Made by a program: the position numbers and the translations under genes
Shown here: positions 46,259 through 58,409 of the stretch, piece after piece
Position numbering within the stretch: the first letter of the stretch is position 1
How the letters are laid out: the number at the start of each line of letters is the position of its first letter
Notes under the pieces: model-generated
What the model saw: only the letters and a program-made list of their open reading frames with translations
What the model was told of the DNA's origin: nothing
Database searches by the model: none
Assembly (NCBI GenBank): GCA_028551475.1
Contig: CM052354.1
Location: 18,313,258-18,377,257 of the forward strand
DNA from: Casuarina equisetifolia
Taxonomy: Eukaryota > Streptophyta > Magnoliopsida > Fagales > Casuarinaceae
Direction of reading: 5' to 3'
Length of the DNA: 64,000 nt

Positions 46259-47110
46259 TGCTACAATATGCGCAACAACAACAGTAACATCATCAATCCT
46301 TCCCCCATTGTGCTCCACCCCCTCTGCATAGGCTGCTCTTGCGAATGGGGTGTGAAGCCTGTCCTCTAGTGAGTTGGTCAGTGCCAAGTCTAGTGCAATT
46401 CTCTTAGCCAACTCCTCTGGGTCTACACCATCTAACGTTTCCTCATCTAAAAGATCCTCAATTTCTTTTGGGTACACATTGTCCAAAAGCCCATCGGTGC
46501 CAAGAACTACAATATCTCCTGAGTGAACCACGAATCTTGACTCTCTAGCCAAACTCAGCCAATCACTTGACTCGCCCTTTCCCAACCGATATGGAAGATC
46601 GAAATAACGTTGCTGCATTGGGGATTTGTACACAAGCTTGTTGGCCCTGAAAATCATGAATCCACTATCCCCCACATTGATTGAGTGCAAGATGTAGTCC
46701 TTAAGCATCACAATGCAAGCAGTAGATGATCCCTTGGCCTCAGTTTTCATAAAAGCTTCATTTAAAACTCTAGCTGGATCCACAAGTCTATCGGGGAGTC
46801 GATTAATGGCAATGATGGCATTATTCATAAGTTCTTGCGCATACTTGCCCATTGTAGGCCAGCCACCAACACCATCGGCCACACCCATTGCTTGCTTCTT
46901 CGGACAAAGAAAGTGAGCATCCTCGCCTTGAGGTTTCAGCGCGTCTACTTCAGGCAAGTAGAAGGCTCCACAAACCATCTTCAATTCTTCATGGTACTTG
47001 AACTCTCCCTCAAAAGTTCGCTTCTTGTTGATGATCATCTTTTCTTCATCAAAGGCTGTTATGTGATACTTGAACTCTCCTTCAAATGTTCGTTTCTTGT
47101 TGATGATCAT
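46250..47110 (-). CDS. PP2C-family protein phosphatase, PTC7-like short form
   Basis: A single coding exon of 286 aa. It keeps the metal-binding and catalytic motifs of PPM-type Ser/Thr phosphatases: GEDAHF, GVADGVGGW, GSSTACIV, INVGDSGF, VVLGTDGLLDN and the C-terminal DDVTVVVAH. It most resembles plant PTC7-like PP2Cs (Arabidopsis PP2C 26/55/80 group). The N-terminus is short with no clear transit peptide, and the loop after GVGGW is shortened (PTMGKYAQEL). Residues 1-16 and 25-40 are the same 16-residue phrase from a 72-bp duplication, so ATG 47110 and ATG 47038 are both plausible starts. A TTGCAG acceptor at about 47158 marks a 5' UTR intron. The shortened, intronless coding part raises the possibility of a retained partial copy, yet the frame is fully open. 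Confidence 0.85.
   Translation of the reverse strand: MIINKKRTFEGEFKYHITAFDEEKMIINKKRTFEGEFKYHEELKMVCGAFYLPEVDALKPQGEDAHFLCPKKQAMGVADGVGGWPTMGKYAQELMNNAIIAINRLPDRLVDPARVLNEAFMKTEAKGSSTACIVMLKDYILHSINVGDSGFMIFRANKLVYKSPMQQRYFDLPYRLGKGESSDWLSLARESRFVVHSGDIVVLGTDGLLDNVYPKEIEDLLDEETLDGVDPEELAKRIALDLALTNSLEDRLHTPFARAAYAEGVEHNGGRIDDVTVVVAHIVAQN
46967..47110 (-). repeat. 72-bp tandem duplication at the PP2C N-terminus
   Basis: Two 72-bp units, 46967-47038 and 47039-47110, each start with ATGATCAT and encode MIINKKRTFEGEFKYH. The second half of each unit has diverged. The duplication is in frame and doubles the start codon. Confidence 0.85.
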
Positions 47111-47157
47111 CTTGACGAAAAAGAGACTAAATTGCAAGGCTTAAAACAAATGACTTG

Positions 47158-48282
47158 CTGCAACAATTTTTAGAATCAAATTTCAGCTTCTCAATTTGAT
47201 AAAAACAAAAACAAACTTAAGCTCAGCAAAGAAATGGAGTGGCATTCATGATTTCTCTAGTTATCACAACATAAAACACATTTTCAATATGATAAACCCC
47301 GGGGCATTATGAGGGTTCTCATTCTCCAATGTTACAATACAATTATAACATTGCAGAGAAGTATGTTATTCCAGAGAAGTAAACCATGCAATCATATCGT
47401 GCTGATACCATAGATAGAAAACAATATTTCAAGTCCAATGAAACCACTATAAAAGCGTAAAAAGAAAGAAAAAACACAAATAAAGTAAGATTATTTGTTA
47501 TTCCAGAGAAGCAAACCATGCAATTATATCTTGTTGATGCCATAGATGGAAAACAATATTTCAAATCCAGTGACATCGCTATCAGAGCATGAGAAGGAAA
47601 AGAAATATGAATAAACTGAGATTGTCTGGCTAGCGAGAAAATGTAGAAGCGAGGAAATAAAACCAAATAAATCGCAATCTAGAAGGCATATATTGAATCG
47701 GGTAACATGATTCTGGGGGTTCTCATTCTCCAATGTAACAACGCAATTATAACACCGCAAAGAAGTATGTTATACCAGAGACGAAAACCATGCAGTTATA
47801 TCGTATTGATGCTAGATAGATAGAAAACAATATATTTCAACCCACTGACACCGCTAAAAAAGCATGAAAAGAAAAAAAGAGAGACTAAACTAAGACTGTT
47901 TGGCTGGCAAGAAAATGTCGAAGAGAGGAAATAAAACCAAATAATTCGCAACCTAGAAGACATATATTGAATTGGGTAACATGATTCGGGGAGTTCTCAT
48001 TCTCCAATGTAACAATGCAATTATAACACTGCAAAGAAGTATGTTATTCCAGAGACCAAAACCATGCAATTATTTCGTACTGATGCTACATAGATAGAAA
48101 ACGATACTTCAAGCCCAGTGACACCGCTATAAAAGCATGAAAAGAAAAAAGAGAGAATAAAGTAACACTGTTTGGCTAGCGAGAAAATGTAGAAGAGAGG
48201 AAATCAAATCAAACCCCGTGGCCCTAAGAAAATCCTGGAAATCGGAAACAGGCTAGATTTTTCTTTCCGGTAGAATCCTTAC
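47158..48282 (-). other. 5' UTR intron of the PP2C gene (predicted)
   Basis: The donor CAAAG-GTAAGG at 48282 and the acceptor TTGTTGCAG at 47158 fit plant consensus well. The intron is 1,125 bp and is mostly filled by long tandem repeat units. Upstream, 48283 to about 48420 would be the untranslated first exon. Confidence 0.6.
47315..48205. repeat. Long-unit (about 274 bp) tandem repeat in PP2C intron
   Basis: The phrase GTTCTCATTCTCCAATG recurs at 47315, 47719 and 47993. The last two are 274 bp apart, and the first unit is lengthened by an internal 131-bp duplication of the part around TTATTCCAGAGAAG (47366 and 47497). Units contain conserved CCATGCAATTATATC and GAGAAAATGTAGAAG blocks. Confidence 0.85.
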
Positions 48283-48420
48283 CTTTGTTGACCTCGTTTG
48301 ATTTTGCCTTCGTCCAAGAAATCGATGATCAGAAACCGAGAGTCAGAGCTGCGTGATCGACAAGTTTTCGAGTTTGGGAGCGTAATCAGAAAGAACACGG
48401 AGACAGCTGTAAATGCAGCC
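48283..48420 (-). promoter_or_regulatory. PP2C untranslated first exon and proximal promoter
   Basis: This less AT-rich stretch lies upstream of a strong GTAAGG donor. The transcription start is inferred somewhere near 48400. No TATA box could be assigned with confidence. Confidence 0.4.
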
Positions 48421-49254
48421 GTTATTATCCAATCGGCCGTTTTATACTACAGCGATCCCTAATTGGGCTTCTTTCTTCGCTTTTTTAAATAAAAATAATT
48501 TTAGAGTTGATTATAATTTTTTTTTTCCAGCTGGAAGAAATTTGACGGAATTTTTTATTATTAATTTTACTAGATTTTTTTTTTCAGTCTTTTGGGGCAG
48601 TCTTTTCTTTATTAAAATTAAATTTACAACAAATTTTTGGCTGGTTTTATTCTTTTACTTTGCATTATTTTTTTAGATTTTGCTTATTTTACTTACCTTT
48701 CTCTGAAAAAACAACTATAATTGAGTTTAATTGTATACTTACCAAATATAAGATTCCATTTGACACTGTAGAAGACTTGAGAAGGGAAATAGGAAATGTT
48801 CCCTTTTTAAAGAAAACCTTTTAATGAATTTTTTTAATTTAACTTTTTATAATATTTCTGAAATAAACCTTGATATATTTATGAAGAGTGACAATTATAA
48901 AAAATAATCAAATATCATGATTCATCCATTTTATTTTAAATCTACAACAATTTCTTTTCTAATTGGAGAAATGAGATTTTACTTTTCAATTGTTTTGTTG
49001 AAGTTGCCATTCTTTATAGTCAAAAGACTAAAGTTTTGGACATTAGGATCAAGCACATTTGGTTCATCAATTTATTATAATCATAAGATTGAAACCGTGT
49101 TGGCTTAAGACTTATAGGTGCCTAAGTTACTCATGATATTCAAATAAAAAGCATCATTAATTAACCATCACCTCTAAGACTTTTGATAAAATGATCAAGA
49201 TTTTATTAATCATATTGCATTTCAAGATTCCCTTCGTGGGTTGTCTCGCCACTT
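48421..49254. other. AT-rich intergenic DNA
   Basis: This is very AT-rich sequence with T runs. Short open frames at 48413-48676 and 48917-49108 are low-complexity and show no family motif. No gene is supported. Confidence 0.6.
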
Positions 49255-49779
49255 CTCCTTCTTTCAATTAATGCAGTGGCATATGCTAAGGGACTTCTAT
49301 TAGCTTTTGAAGTTTTGGGATCTTTTTTTAAAAACAAGAAATATGTTGAATGAAAAAGTGAACTGAAAAAGTTACAAAAAAGAACACATAACAAGATTTA
49401 AAAAGTACTTAGAATGAGTTTTGACTAATTGAAGAATGGTTATATACAAGAAACATTTCTTGATATTGCATGTTTCTTTGTTAGTATGAAGAAATGCTAC
49501 ACAATAAAAATATTGAAAGGTTGTGGTTTATTTCTTGATTTTGGTATGCTAATTCTAGAACAAAGATCTCTCTTAACAATTAATGACAATAAGTTGTGGA
49601 TGCATAATCTAATTCAAGAAATAGAGAGAGAGATTGTTCATGAAAAAACAAATTATGTTTTAGAAAATTATAATAGATTGTGGTTTCATGAAAATGTCTT
49701 AGATATTTTAAACAAACATACAATAAGATGTTTATACATTTATCTTTCTTCAGGTATCTTACTTTTAACAAGAAGATAA
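49255..49779 (+). pseudogene. TIR-NBS-LRR fragment 1 (NB-ARC C-terminal part)
   Basis: Conceptual translation matches the ARC subdomain of the larger TNL relic at 56.7-57.2 kb. It runs from the GLPLA-type region (LLLAFEVLGS) through ETFLDIACFFVSMKK and GCGLFLDFGM to an MHD-like MHNLIQEIEREIV. The first third carries stops. The part from 49429 is open. No TIR, P-loop or LRR exon is attached, so it is an isolated duplicate. Confidence 0.85.
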
Positions 49780-50788
49780 CATGACTCATAATTGTAATTA
49801 AGTAAAGTTCTCTTCCAATTCAAAACATTGTATTGTTGAGAATGTGGATTACTTACCCAACTGACATTTTTTCCAGGGGTCACAACACGGAAAGTAGAAA
49901 TTGCTCATCGACCTTGCTAGCAAGTGAAATTTTTTGCATTGTTTTTGAATGTCCTTTTTTAATATGACATTTCATGATAAGATAAACAAGACAAAAATAC
50001 TATAGAACCCATAATTCATTGAGTAACCATTTATATGGTGTCACAGAATTAGAGGCCAAGGAGGGTGAGAGAAAATAGTCCTTCAATTAGAAGCACCCTC
50101 TGCTCATGGAGTCGAGGAAGGTTTGTTGGAACGCACAACCACCACCTTATCTCCCACCACGTCCGTCACGTCCCTTCATTGGTCCTGCCTCACCTGAGCC
50201 CACGAAAGGGGCCCGAGTAAAGAAAAGAGGAGAGAAAGCATGATATCAGCTTGACTCCGTGCAATAAATTGTTAATGTGAGATTTCTTTTTCTAAAGTTA
50301 CATTTCATTTCAGGGTCAAGATAGAGTAAACAGCCAATAATCCGAGAAAGTCAAGCCCTCATGACTTAATGTCACCTAGGATCCGAGAAAGAATAACATC
50401 TATCTAGATTGTCTGTTCATGCATTATTTTTGAAAGAAAAGACTCACAAATACTCGTTGTCAACATTATCGTGAGTAGCAATATTATATTTAAAGACCAT
50501 ATGAAAAGCAACATACGATTTAAAAGTAACAGCATCATCATCTTCAGAGAGAGTGAACCATGAATACGGAGGCCCTGTAACATCATCATGTCAAGAAACA
50601 TTATTATTTATTCAAGAAACGTTATTTTTTATGGCAACATTACCTTAAAAGATGTTATCAAATTCACGTTAAACAATAGCACTGACATAAACAAGAACAG
50701 AGCATACGCGTAGCACCTCATCTTCAGCTGATTTTTCGTTATCTCGTTAAGCCAGTGTCAAAGTATTTAGGAGAAGAATTAAGGTGCT
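49780..50788. other. Intergenic, no supported gene
   Basis: No coding similarity was recognised. Two phrases around 50315 and 50380 share GATCCGAGAAAG-type sequence, suggesting small local repeats. Confidence 0.5.
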
Positions 50789-50905
50789 GACAACTGAAAA
50801 TTAAGCCAAAACAGGTATTCTTTCTCATCAAAATCGTTTTCGATTAAGTTTTGTGTCCTGGATGAGGTACTTGATTTTGGGTTTTATGGGTTTGTTTGGG
50901 CCCGC
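50789..50905. repeat. Diverged direct repeat, left copy
   Basis: About 110 bp here resemble 51913-52020, sharing AACTGAAAATTAAGC-, GGATGA..TACTTGATT- and GGTTTTATG-like phrases in the same order. The pair may be ends or internal parts of a decayed mobile element. Confidence 0.45.
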
Positions 50906-51521
50906 TTTATCCAATAATTGGTGTCGGAGCAGGAGTAGCTTCCATCTAGAACATGAAACTAGTACACCGGCTCTACCGGTGGCTGTCATCGGAACCTTAA
51001 ACGGAGACGGTCGACCCGACCCGAATGGGGTATCAATCGGGTTTTTCGCCGCCGACCGCCCATACGGAAGACGTTTAACAACGTCTGGGCATTCGGGTGT
51101 CGGTCGTGTGCCGGCGCACACATAGGACTTGGAATCACCTTAAGAACGGGTCTGATTGGCGTTGATCCGGCCATTTCGGCCGTAAACCGGGCGAAATATC
51201 GGTCCTTTTTCGTGTTTCGCTGCCTATGACTATTCTTTTGGACCGACCGGGTGTTATTACGTTTAAGTGGCCCGCGTCCGCCGTGATATGGAGCACCTGT
51301 TGAGACCAAATAGTCTCCATAACCGTCCGTTTCGGCTGAAAGCCGTCCATTTCGGCTTCTGACTCGACTATTTCGGCCGTGACTCGGTCGATTTAAATGC
51401 CTGAACCGAATCTGTGCCGGATTTACCGGCGGAACCTTCCGGCGGCCCGTGGAGGGGGCATTCAAGGTCATTTTTTTTTTTATCCCGATTTCGTCGAAAA
51501 TTCTCATGGGAGAATTTTCGA
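50895..51521. other. GC-rich island, possible element fragment
   Basis: This roughly 600-bp stretch is much richer in GC and CpG than its surroundings. It has CCGACC and TTTCGGC phrases repeated several times (for example 51330-51390). A minus-strand frame (50986-51507) is open but basic and low-complexity with no known domain. It ends with a 12-bp inverted repeat. Its composition suggests foreign or transposon-derived DNA. Confidence 0.45.
51494..51521. repeat. Perfect 12-bp inverted repeat
   Basis: TCGAAAATTCTC and GAGAATTTTCGA are separated by ATGG. It marks the sharp edge between the GC-rich island and AT-rich DNA. It could be a terminal hairpin of a decayed element or a chance palindrome. 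Confidence 0.7.
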
Positions 51522-51912
51522 GCCTCGTGGTTTCATCAAATTTTAAAATGTCTTGAATTCTTTAATTGACTCTTTCTATGTGTGATTAATATTTTTAATG
51601 TTAAATTGTGTAACACGTGAATGTTATGGTTTACTATTGTTTGAGAAATGGCTATACAATATCATTTAAATTGTGCAATATCGTTATGATTGTTTGTTTA
51701 ATTGCCAAGGCCATATATTGTTTGTATGCTTGATTATTTTAATGTTTAGCCATCTGTATGCAAATGGGCATGTTTGCCTACAGTAATACTCATTCTTAAT
51801 ACTAGCATGCATATTGTAGCACTCATTGAGTGTTATTAAAGGTGCAATTTAAGGACACTTGTCCCAAGTCCATGACTTTAAATTGCACATTATGTATAAA
51901 GGAGAATAATCA

Positions 51913-52020
51913 AGTCACTGGTAACTAAAATTGAAGCTAAAACATGTATTTTTTTTTTCTATTCAAATAAATTTGTCTCATAGATGAATTACTTGATTAT
52001 AGGTTTTATGAGGCTTCTAG
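51913..52020. repeat. Diverged direct repeat, right copy
   Basis: This is the partner of 50789-50905, about 1.1 kb away. It is continuous with the minus-strand gag-like frame at 51989-52204, so the repeat probably belongs to that element. Confidence 0.45.
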
Positions 52021-52680
52021 TCTCCTTCTCCATCGCTTTAGACCGTAGCCACACCTCCTTTTCTTCCTGAAAAAACTTATGCAAGTCTCTTGACGCTGCC
52101 GATGCTGCTGCCGAGAATGAATTTTGGAAGTCCTTAAGGGCTTCCAGCAGTTTGGCCAAACCATCTTCAAACAAAAGGCTAGCTTCCATTTTTTCTTCCA
52201 TCACCCATCTACCCTTGCTGGATCGTCGGACTTTGATACCGCTTGTTGCAACTCTGTGCTGCCGCTCTTGTTACGGTACCAAGAAGAAGGAAATCCTCTT
52301 CGATAATTGCTTTACCTTTCTTCTACTATCACCTATCTTGACAATGGCAAGAGAGAGAAACAGGAATTGAAGGAGAAGTGCAATTAAACTTCATTCCATT
52401 TGGGAAAACTCCCTGGGTTTACAAGTACAATTCTTTTTTCTAAGCTCCCTTCTACACACCTACTCTTCATCTATTTATAACTATTCGAACCTAGAATTCC
52501 CTACAACTGTAAGTCAAGTTTCCGGGAACCGTTAAAGGCGTCAGAGGAATAACCTCTTTTGTCTTACGTGGCAACATATCCCCTGCAATGGACTCCTCCG
52601 TGGACATTTGACCGCCTACAAGGCTTTAACATGCAACAGCTTGTTTGAGCCCCATTGTTTCCACCAGGTAAGACACGAAA
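51989..52680 (-). mobile_element. LTR-retrotransposon 5' end remnant
   Basis: Read on the minus strand, a promoter-like segment with TTATAAATAGATG (near 52470-52485) is followed by an AT-rich leader. A GGTATCAAAGTC phrase (near 52230) resembles a tRNA primer site, and a short basic/acidic frame (LLFEDGLAKLLEALKDF, ending 51989) resembles the start of a plant gag region. No second LTR or pol was found. Confidence 0.4.
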
Positions 52681-53764
52681 CCGTTTCAAAGCATTAGGAA
52701 GGCATGGAAAGGAATCTATAGTTTAGTACTTACACTTGAAAGACAAAAGATGACTTCTTGTATTACGAACATGTAAGAATGTTAGCGTGATAGGTCATCA
52801 AAGCATGCTTGAGCCTGTGGCGATGCTTAGCTGTAGCCTGGCCTTGCAATCAGTACGTAGTCCAACATTTTAATCTCCTAGAATTACATTTAGAACCGAT
52901 AAGAAAAGAAAGAAGAAGAACTGATTAGGAAGAAAAAAAGGGGAAAAAAAGTCAAAGAATCTGGTTTAAGTCAACAAGTTATAGCTTTTTCTAGTTAAGT
53001 AAATCTAATATATACAAATGACAAGTATAAAATAGTCAGGAAACATATCCCTATGATGAGACTATACACAATATTATATTAAATAAAAAGTGGTCTCTTG
53101 AAGTCTCCAAAAACATTGAATATAGAAGTTTTTTGATATTTAGGAGATTTTTTTATACAATAAGACTTATTATGACTTTAATTTAATCTGTTAAAAGGAT
53201 GGGGCAACAACATTCATTTTCGTTTAACACCAATCAACCTTTTGAGTTGAAACTAAGATGAAACTTATGTGATGGTGACTTACCTATGTGGTACAATGAG
53301 TAAAATTAGAATGTTTATCGTACAATTAGTCTATGTTTAAGTTTGTCAAAATAATGGTGGAACCTATATGAGATGTCTTGTTTGATAAAAGATCATTAAA
53401 TGAATCAAAGTAATAATACTTGGTTGTTGGTCATCTTGGTCTTCCTATACCTAATCCATATTAATCTATATTTTCGTATTTTGCAAACTTTATTTTACTT
53501 TATCTCTCACACTTATCTTTGTAGGAAAGAATCCTATAAAGGTGAAATTTCGACAAAATCTAAGCTCTTTTGCGATTGCTCTTATTGATGTTTTTCAAGA
53601 CCAATTCTTTAAAAGAAAAATGAGGTTGTGAAAAGATAATCTGTCAACATTTCAAAAGCAATCACGTTGATTCTTTTTTTTCTCCCCTTGCTATGACTCC
53701 TAAGCTCCTCTAATTGGTTTTGAAGAAAGATCACTATAACAATTGATTATGAAAGTAAGTTAAA
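52681..53764. other. Intergenic, no supported gene
   Basis: This AT-rich DNA has only short spurious frames. Nothing recognised. Confidence 0.5.
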
Positions 53765-54390
53765 GATATCCAATTTGGTTCAGGATATAGGGAAAATAAT
53801 TGTTCTTAAAGGGGCAACCTATATTTGGTGAAGTAATACGAAGATTTCTTCTTTGTAGTTCACACAGATGTGGTAAGAGGATATATCCATTGAATGTAAA
53901 TGAACATGTGCAGCTACACATGCCCATATTATGCATATTCATGAAAGTTTAATCATTTTTCCAAGTATGTGTCCTAGTTTGTATAATATTAACATTAATA
54001 ATTAGTGTTAAAGTTGACAGTTGAAACTTTGAAGCTTTAAAAGGTCTAGTCCAATTCAAGATAGTTTTAGTTTAGCAAAATTTAGGGATGTAGATTACTA
54101 ATCCAACTCTATATCCAGCTACGGATAGAAAGATGAGGAGGGCATTAACATAAGTCCATCTATAGTTATGGCAGCTACAACACTTGCACAGGTGAAAAAA
54201 ATTGAGATCTGAACACATCAAAGAAAAACTGTAAGATCCATCCAAAAAGTGAAAATGGTTTTAGTGGTATAAGTGCCATATGAAATCTCTACAAGAAAAT
54301 TTTCTTTTAGAGAAACTTGTTATTCTTAGCAATATAACACGGTAAAATTTCAAAGCTAGATCACAAAGTATGGTAATCTGACAATATTTT
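53765..54390 (+). pseudogene. TIR-NBS-LRR fragment 2 (ARC end, intron, first LRR)
   Basis: Around 53778 the plus strand encodes LVQDIGKIIVLKG, equivalent to the post-MHD segment of the large TNL relic. The DNA at 53955-54055 matches that gene's following intron (CCAAGTATG, CCTAGTTTG, TTCAAG phrases in order). 54255-54325 encodes WYKCHMKSLQENFLLEKLVIL, the first LRR segment. Stops and indels abound. It is a collinear but heavily decayed paralog of part of the 55.3-59.1 kb relic. Confidence 0.65.
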
Positions 54391-55296
54391 CTGCTTTTCT
54401 ATTAATATAAAATATATAAACCATAATAGATTTTCTGTTATTTCACTTTCTTGTGAATATGAAATTTGTGGGTTAATTGCTGGTGCTTCTTATCAGGAAT
54501 ATCCTTCGCCACAAACGATTCTTCAGCTCTGGTCTGTTCTTACGATAGCATAGCATCATCCTTTGTATTACAAACATTTGACAGGGTGTTTGATGCTGAG
54601 TTGATTGGACAGTTGGTATGCCTATTGACTTTCCTGGTAGAGTCCAGCAGCTCTACCTCATTCTTCACATATTCAATTCGTAGGATATAGGCTAAGAACT
54701 ACCATAACTAGCTCCTCCATAATTAAAAAAGAGATGGATGGACGTGATATTCGTACGACCACCAAAAAGGAATCCGTAGTAGTTTGTTAATGATTAAGTT
54801 TAAAATATCTAAGTCAATTGCTACTATTGATCATTAATAACAATAAATCAAAATTATTGATCACTTCTCTAGCACAGACTGTTTTCTATATTTTTCTTTG
54901 ATCTTTTTTCAGAAGAACCATCTCCTCAGGTGAAAATTTCAAACATAGGTGGCTCACTCGCGGCTGTTTTATTGATCCGAGACTTCGTTGTTTTTATGAC
55001 GAATTTCGGTGTTTTTCACGATGTTTACTTTTATTGTATTTTCACTTTATTGACTCGAGAGTTCGGCCGTGTGCGCACAGGGGAGGCTTCGCACTAACAG
55101 CAGTAAATTATGGTGGGGAAATGGCATCAGGGCCCCCATCGCCATCGTTGAGTTGACAAATTTCGCGGCCAACAGATTGGAAATTCCACGACACTAGAAA
55201 GTAATTGCGCTAATAGAAGAGGCGAATAACCTTCTTTCTGTTCCCCACTCTCAGTTACGTGGTTCCCAACTCCTTCTCTGGTCCATCACCCCTTCC
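54391..55296. other. Intergenic, upstream of the TNL relic
   Basis: No gene was recognised. The frame at 54466-54690 has no family match. The last 200 bases probably include the former TNL promoter and leader. Confidence 0.45.
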
Positions 55297-58200
55297 ATGG
55301 CTGCTCAAATTCTTTCATCACCCTCCAAAGATTGTTGGGAGTACGATGTGTTCCTGAGTTTCTGAGGTGAAGACGCGCAAAAACTTTACCGATCATCTTT
55401 ACAAGGCCTTCACTCAAGTTGGAATTTATACTTTTCGAGATAACGAGGAACTTCCAAAAGGAAAGACCATTTCTACTGAATTGGTCAAGGCAATTCGTGG
55501 ATCAAGGATTTGTATTGTAATTTTCTCTAAAGGCTATGTTTCCTCCACTTGGTGCCTTGATGAACTTGTGGTGATAATGGAATGTTGCAGAGAAAACATG
55601 TGTCAGAGTTTTCTTCCGATATTTTAACATGTTGAGCCCTCAGATGTCATAAAACAGACTGGAACTTATGCAGAAGCATTTGTTAGGCATGAGAAGCGGA
55701 ATCAGACTGATGTGGCAAAGGTAGGGAGGTGGAGAGAAGCCCTTACAGGAGCCGGGAGCTTTTCTGGTTGCGATCTTTCGAGTATTGCAAATGGGTAATT
55801 TTATGCTAGTTTGTGTAATAATTTTTCATGCCTTTTCTATTACCTTTAATTTTATCATGTAGATGAAAACTCACGACAAGCTCAAAAAGTTAACCTAAAA
55901 ATGGTTTCAGAAAAAAAAAAAAGTTTCTTGTGTTTAATTGGCTGATGGTATTCTCTTTCAAGTTTGGTCACTTTTGAGTTGAATTAGTCGATGTTTTCTT
56001 GTTTCATCACATCCCTACCATGATTAAAAGATCATGCTATCTAAAATAGGTTTTTTTTTCTCCATTTTAACTTATTGTTTTGTTTTCTATTTTATTATGG
56101 TGAATAGGTACGAAGGAAAATTCATTGACAAGAGTCTTGATCAAGTTTTATGTGAACTAAACCTTGTTGAGTTTCAAGTTGCGGAACATCCAGTAGGAAT
56201 AAACTCTAAAGTTGACGAGGTGAAAGCTTTATTAAATCTTGGAACAAGTGACTTTTGCATTGTTGGCATATATGGGATAGGCGGCATTGGTAAAACTACT
56301 ATAGTGAAAGCCATTTGTAACCAAATCCATTTCAAGTTTAAAGGAAGTAGTTGTCTTCTAGACATTAAAGAAATCTCAAAAAAGGTAAATGGTTCAGTTC
56401 AATTACAGAAGCAACTTCGTTATGAAATATTGAAAAAGGATATAAGGATTGATCATATTGATAGGGGAACTGAATTGATCAAGAAAATGCTCAAAGAAAA
56501 AAGAATTCTTGTTGTTCTTGACGATGTGGATGACTTAGACCAACTACACAGTTTTCTTGGAGACTTGAGATGGTTTTGCTCGGGAAGTAGAGTCATTATC
56601 AAAACTAGAAATAAACATTTATTGACTCAACTAAAAGTACATAGAAAATATAAGGTCTCACCCTTAGATAAATAAGAGTCTCTCAAGGTTTTTTAGTTTG
56701 TATGCCTTTGAGATGACCCATCCAAGACAAGGTTTTGAAGAGCTTTCAATTAGTGTTGTGGAGTATGTTAAAGGACTACCATTAGCTTTTAAAGTTTTGG
56801 GTTCTTTTCTAAGAGGTAGGACATATGTTGAATGGAAAAGTGAGTTAGAAAAGTTACAAAGAAAACCACATAACAAGATTCAAGGAGTACTTAGAATAAG
56901 TTTTGACTCATTAGAGGATAGTTATATACAAGACATATTTCTTGATATAGCATGTTTCTTTGTCGGTATGGAAAAATGGTACACAATGAAAATATTGGAA
57001 GGTTGTGGTTTGTTTCCCGATATTGGTATGACAATTTTGGAACAAAGATCTCTCTTGATAAATAATGACAATAAATTAGGAATACACAGTCTTATTCAAG
57101 ATATAGGGAGAGAGATTGTTCGTGAAAAAGCAAATTACATTCTTGAAAAATATAGCAGGTTGTGGTTTCATGAGGATGTCTTTAATGTCCTAAAAAAAAA
57201 TATGGTAAGAGACTTTTACATTTACCTTTTCTCCAAGTATGCATCCTAGTTTGAGTTAGATGATAACACTACTCAAAATTGTAATTAAGTAAATAACTAA
57301 TACTTTAAAACTTCAAAAAGTTCTATTCCAATTCATTGATGTTGTAGATTTATGAAACTTGAGAAGATGCATCACTTATCCAATTGACTTTTTTGCTAGG
57401 CTTCACAACAAGTGAAAGGGGTTAGCATAAATTCAGTTGTGTCAGAAGATGTACATTTGGAGACAAAAGTATTTGCTAATATGAAGAAGTTAAGATTACT
57501 TCAAATCAATGTTACACACTTTGACAGGAAATTTCAATCATGTATCTGACGAGCTTAGATGGCTTTGTTGGCATAAATGCCCATTGAAATTTCTATAAGA
57601 AGATTTTCATCTAGAGAATGTTGTTATTCTTGACCTACAACAAAGCAAAATTGTACAAGTTTGGAAGGGTTATAAAGTATAATAATCTTTCAATATTATT
57701 TATTTTTTTATATGTTTAATGTATAATTTGTATTTTCACTTATTTCCTTGTCTTTTGATTTTGTTTGTATAGATACTCAACAAGCTAAAAGTCCTCAATC
57801 TCCAGAACTCTGAAGATCTCATTAAATCACCAAACTTCTCTCAGATCCCACATTTAGAGATACTAATACTTGAAGGTTGCACCAAGTTGGTTGAATTCAT
57901 GAGTCCATTTGGTTTTTGGAAGGCCTTGTTAAGTTGAATTTGAAAGGATGTGTAAGTCTTACAAATCTTCCAAGTAGCATTGATAACTTATAGTCTCTTA
58001 GAACTCTTGACTTATCTTACTGCTTAAAACTTTTTGAGCCATTAAAACAAGTAGGGAATATGATGGCTTCGATGGAGATCCATGGAAATGGAACTATTTT
58101 TGAGCAAAGATTATCCATCTTGGGCCTTTCAAAGAACCAGAAAATTGAATTATTTGGAGGCAAACAAAAATTCTCATATTCTTAATCTTCATGTTTGTCA

Positions 58201-58408
58201 TACTGGATAGCACCCAAAAGCTTAATTGGCATAAGTCCACCACTTTGTTCCATTTCTAGATTCCGTTACTTGGAGGATCTAAATCTTACATTTTGTGGTT
58301 TGTCTGAAGATACCTTTCCAATTGATATGCAAAGTTTATCATCACTTAATTTGTTGAGGTTCTTATCAGTACCTCTAATATGGGCTACATATTATGGATT
58401 CTGGCCAG

Positions 58409-58409
<1 letters not shown>

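Noticed and set aside
47315..48205. Possible CRISPR-like array
   Set aside because: Repeats are contiguous long tandem units without unique spacers, and the DNA is plant nuclear.
50986..51507. 173-codon minus-strand frame in the GC-rich island
   Set aside because: Open because the DNA is GC-rich; very Arg-rich, with no domain and no start or intron support.
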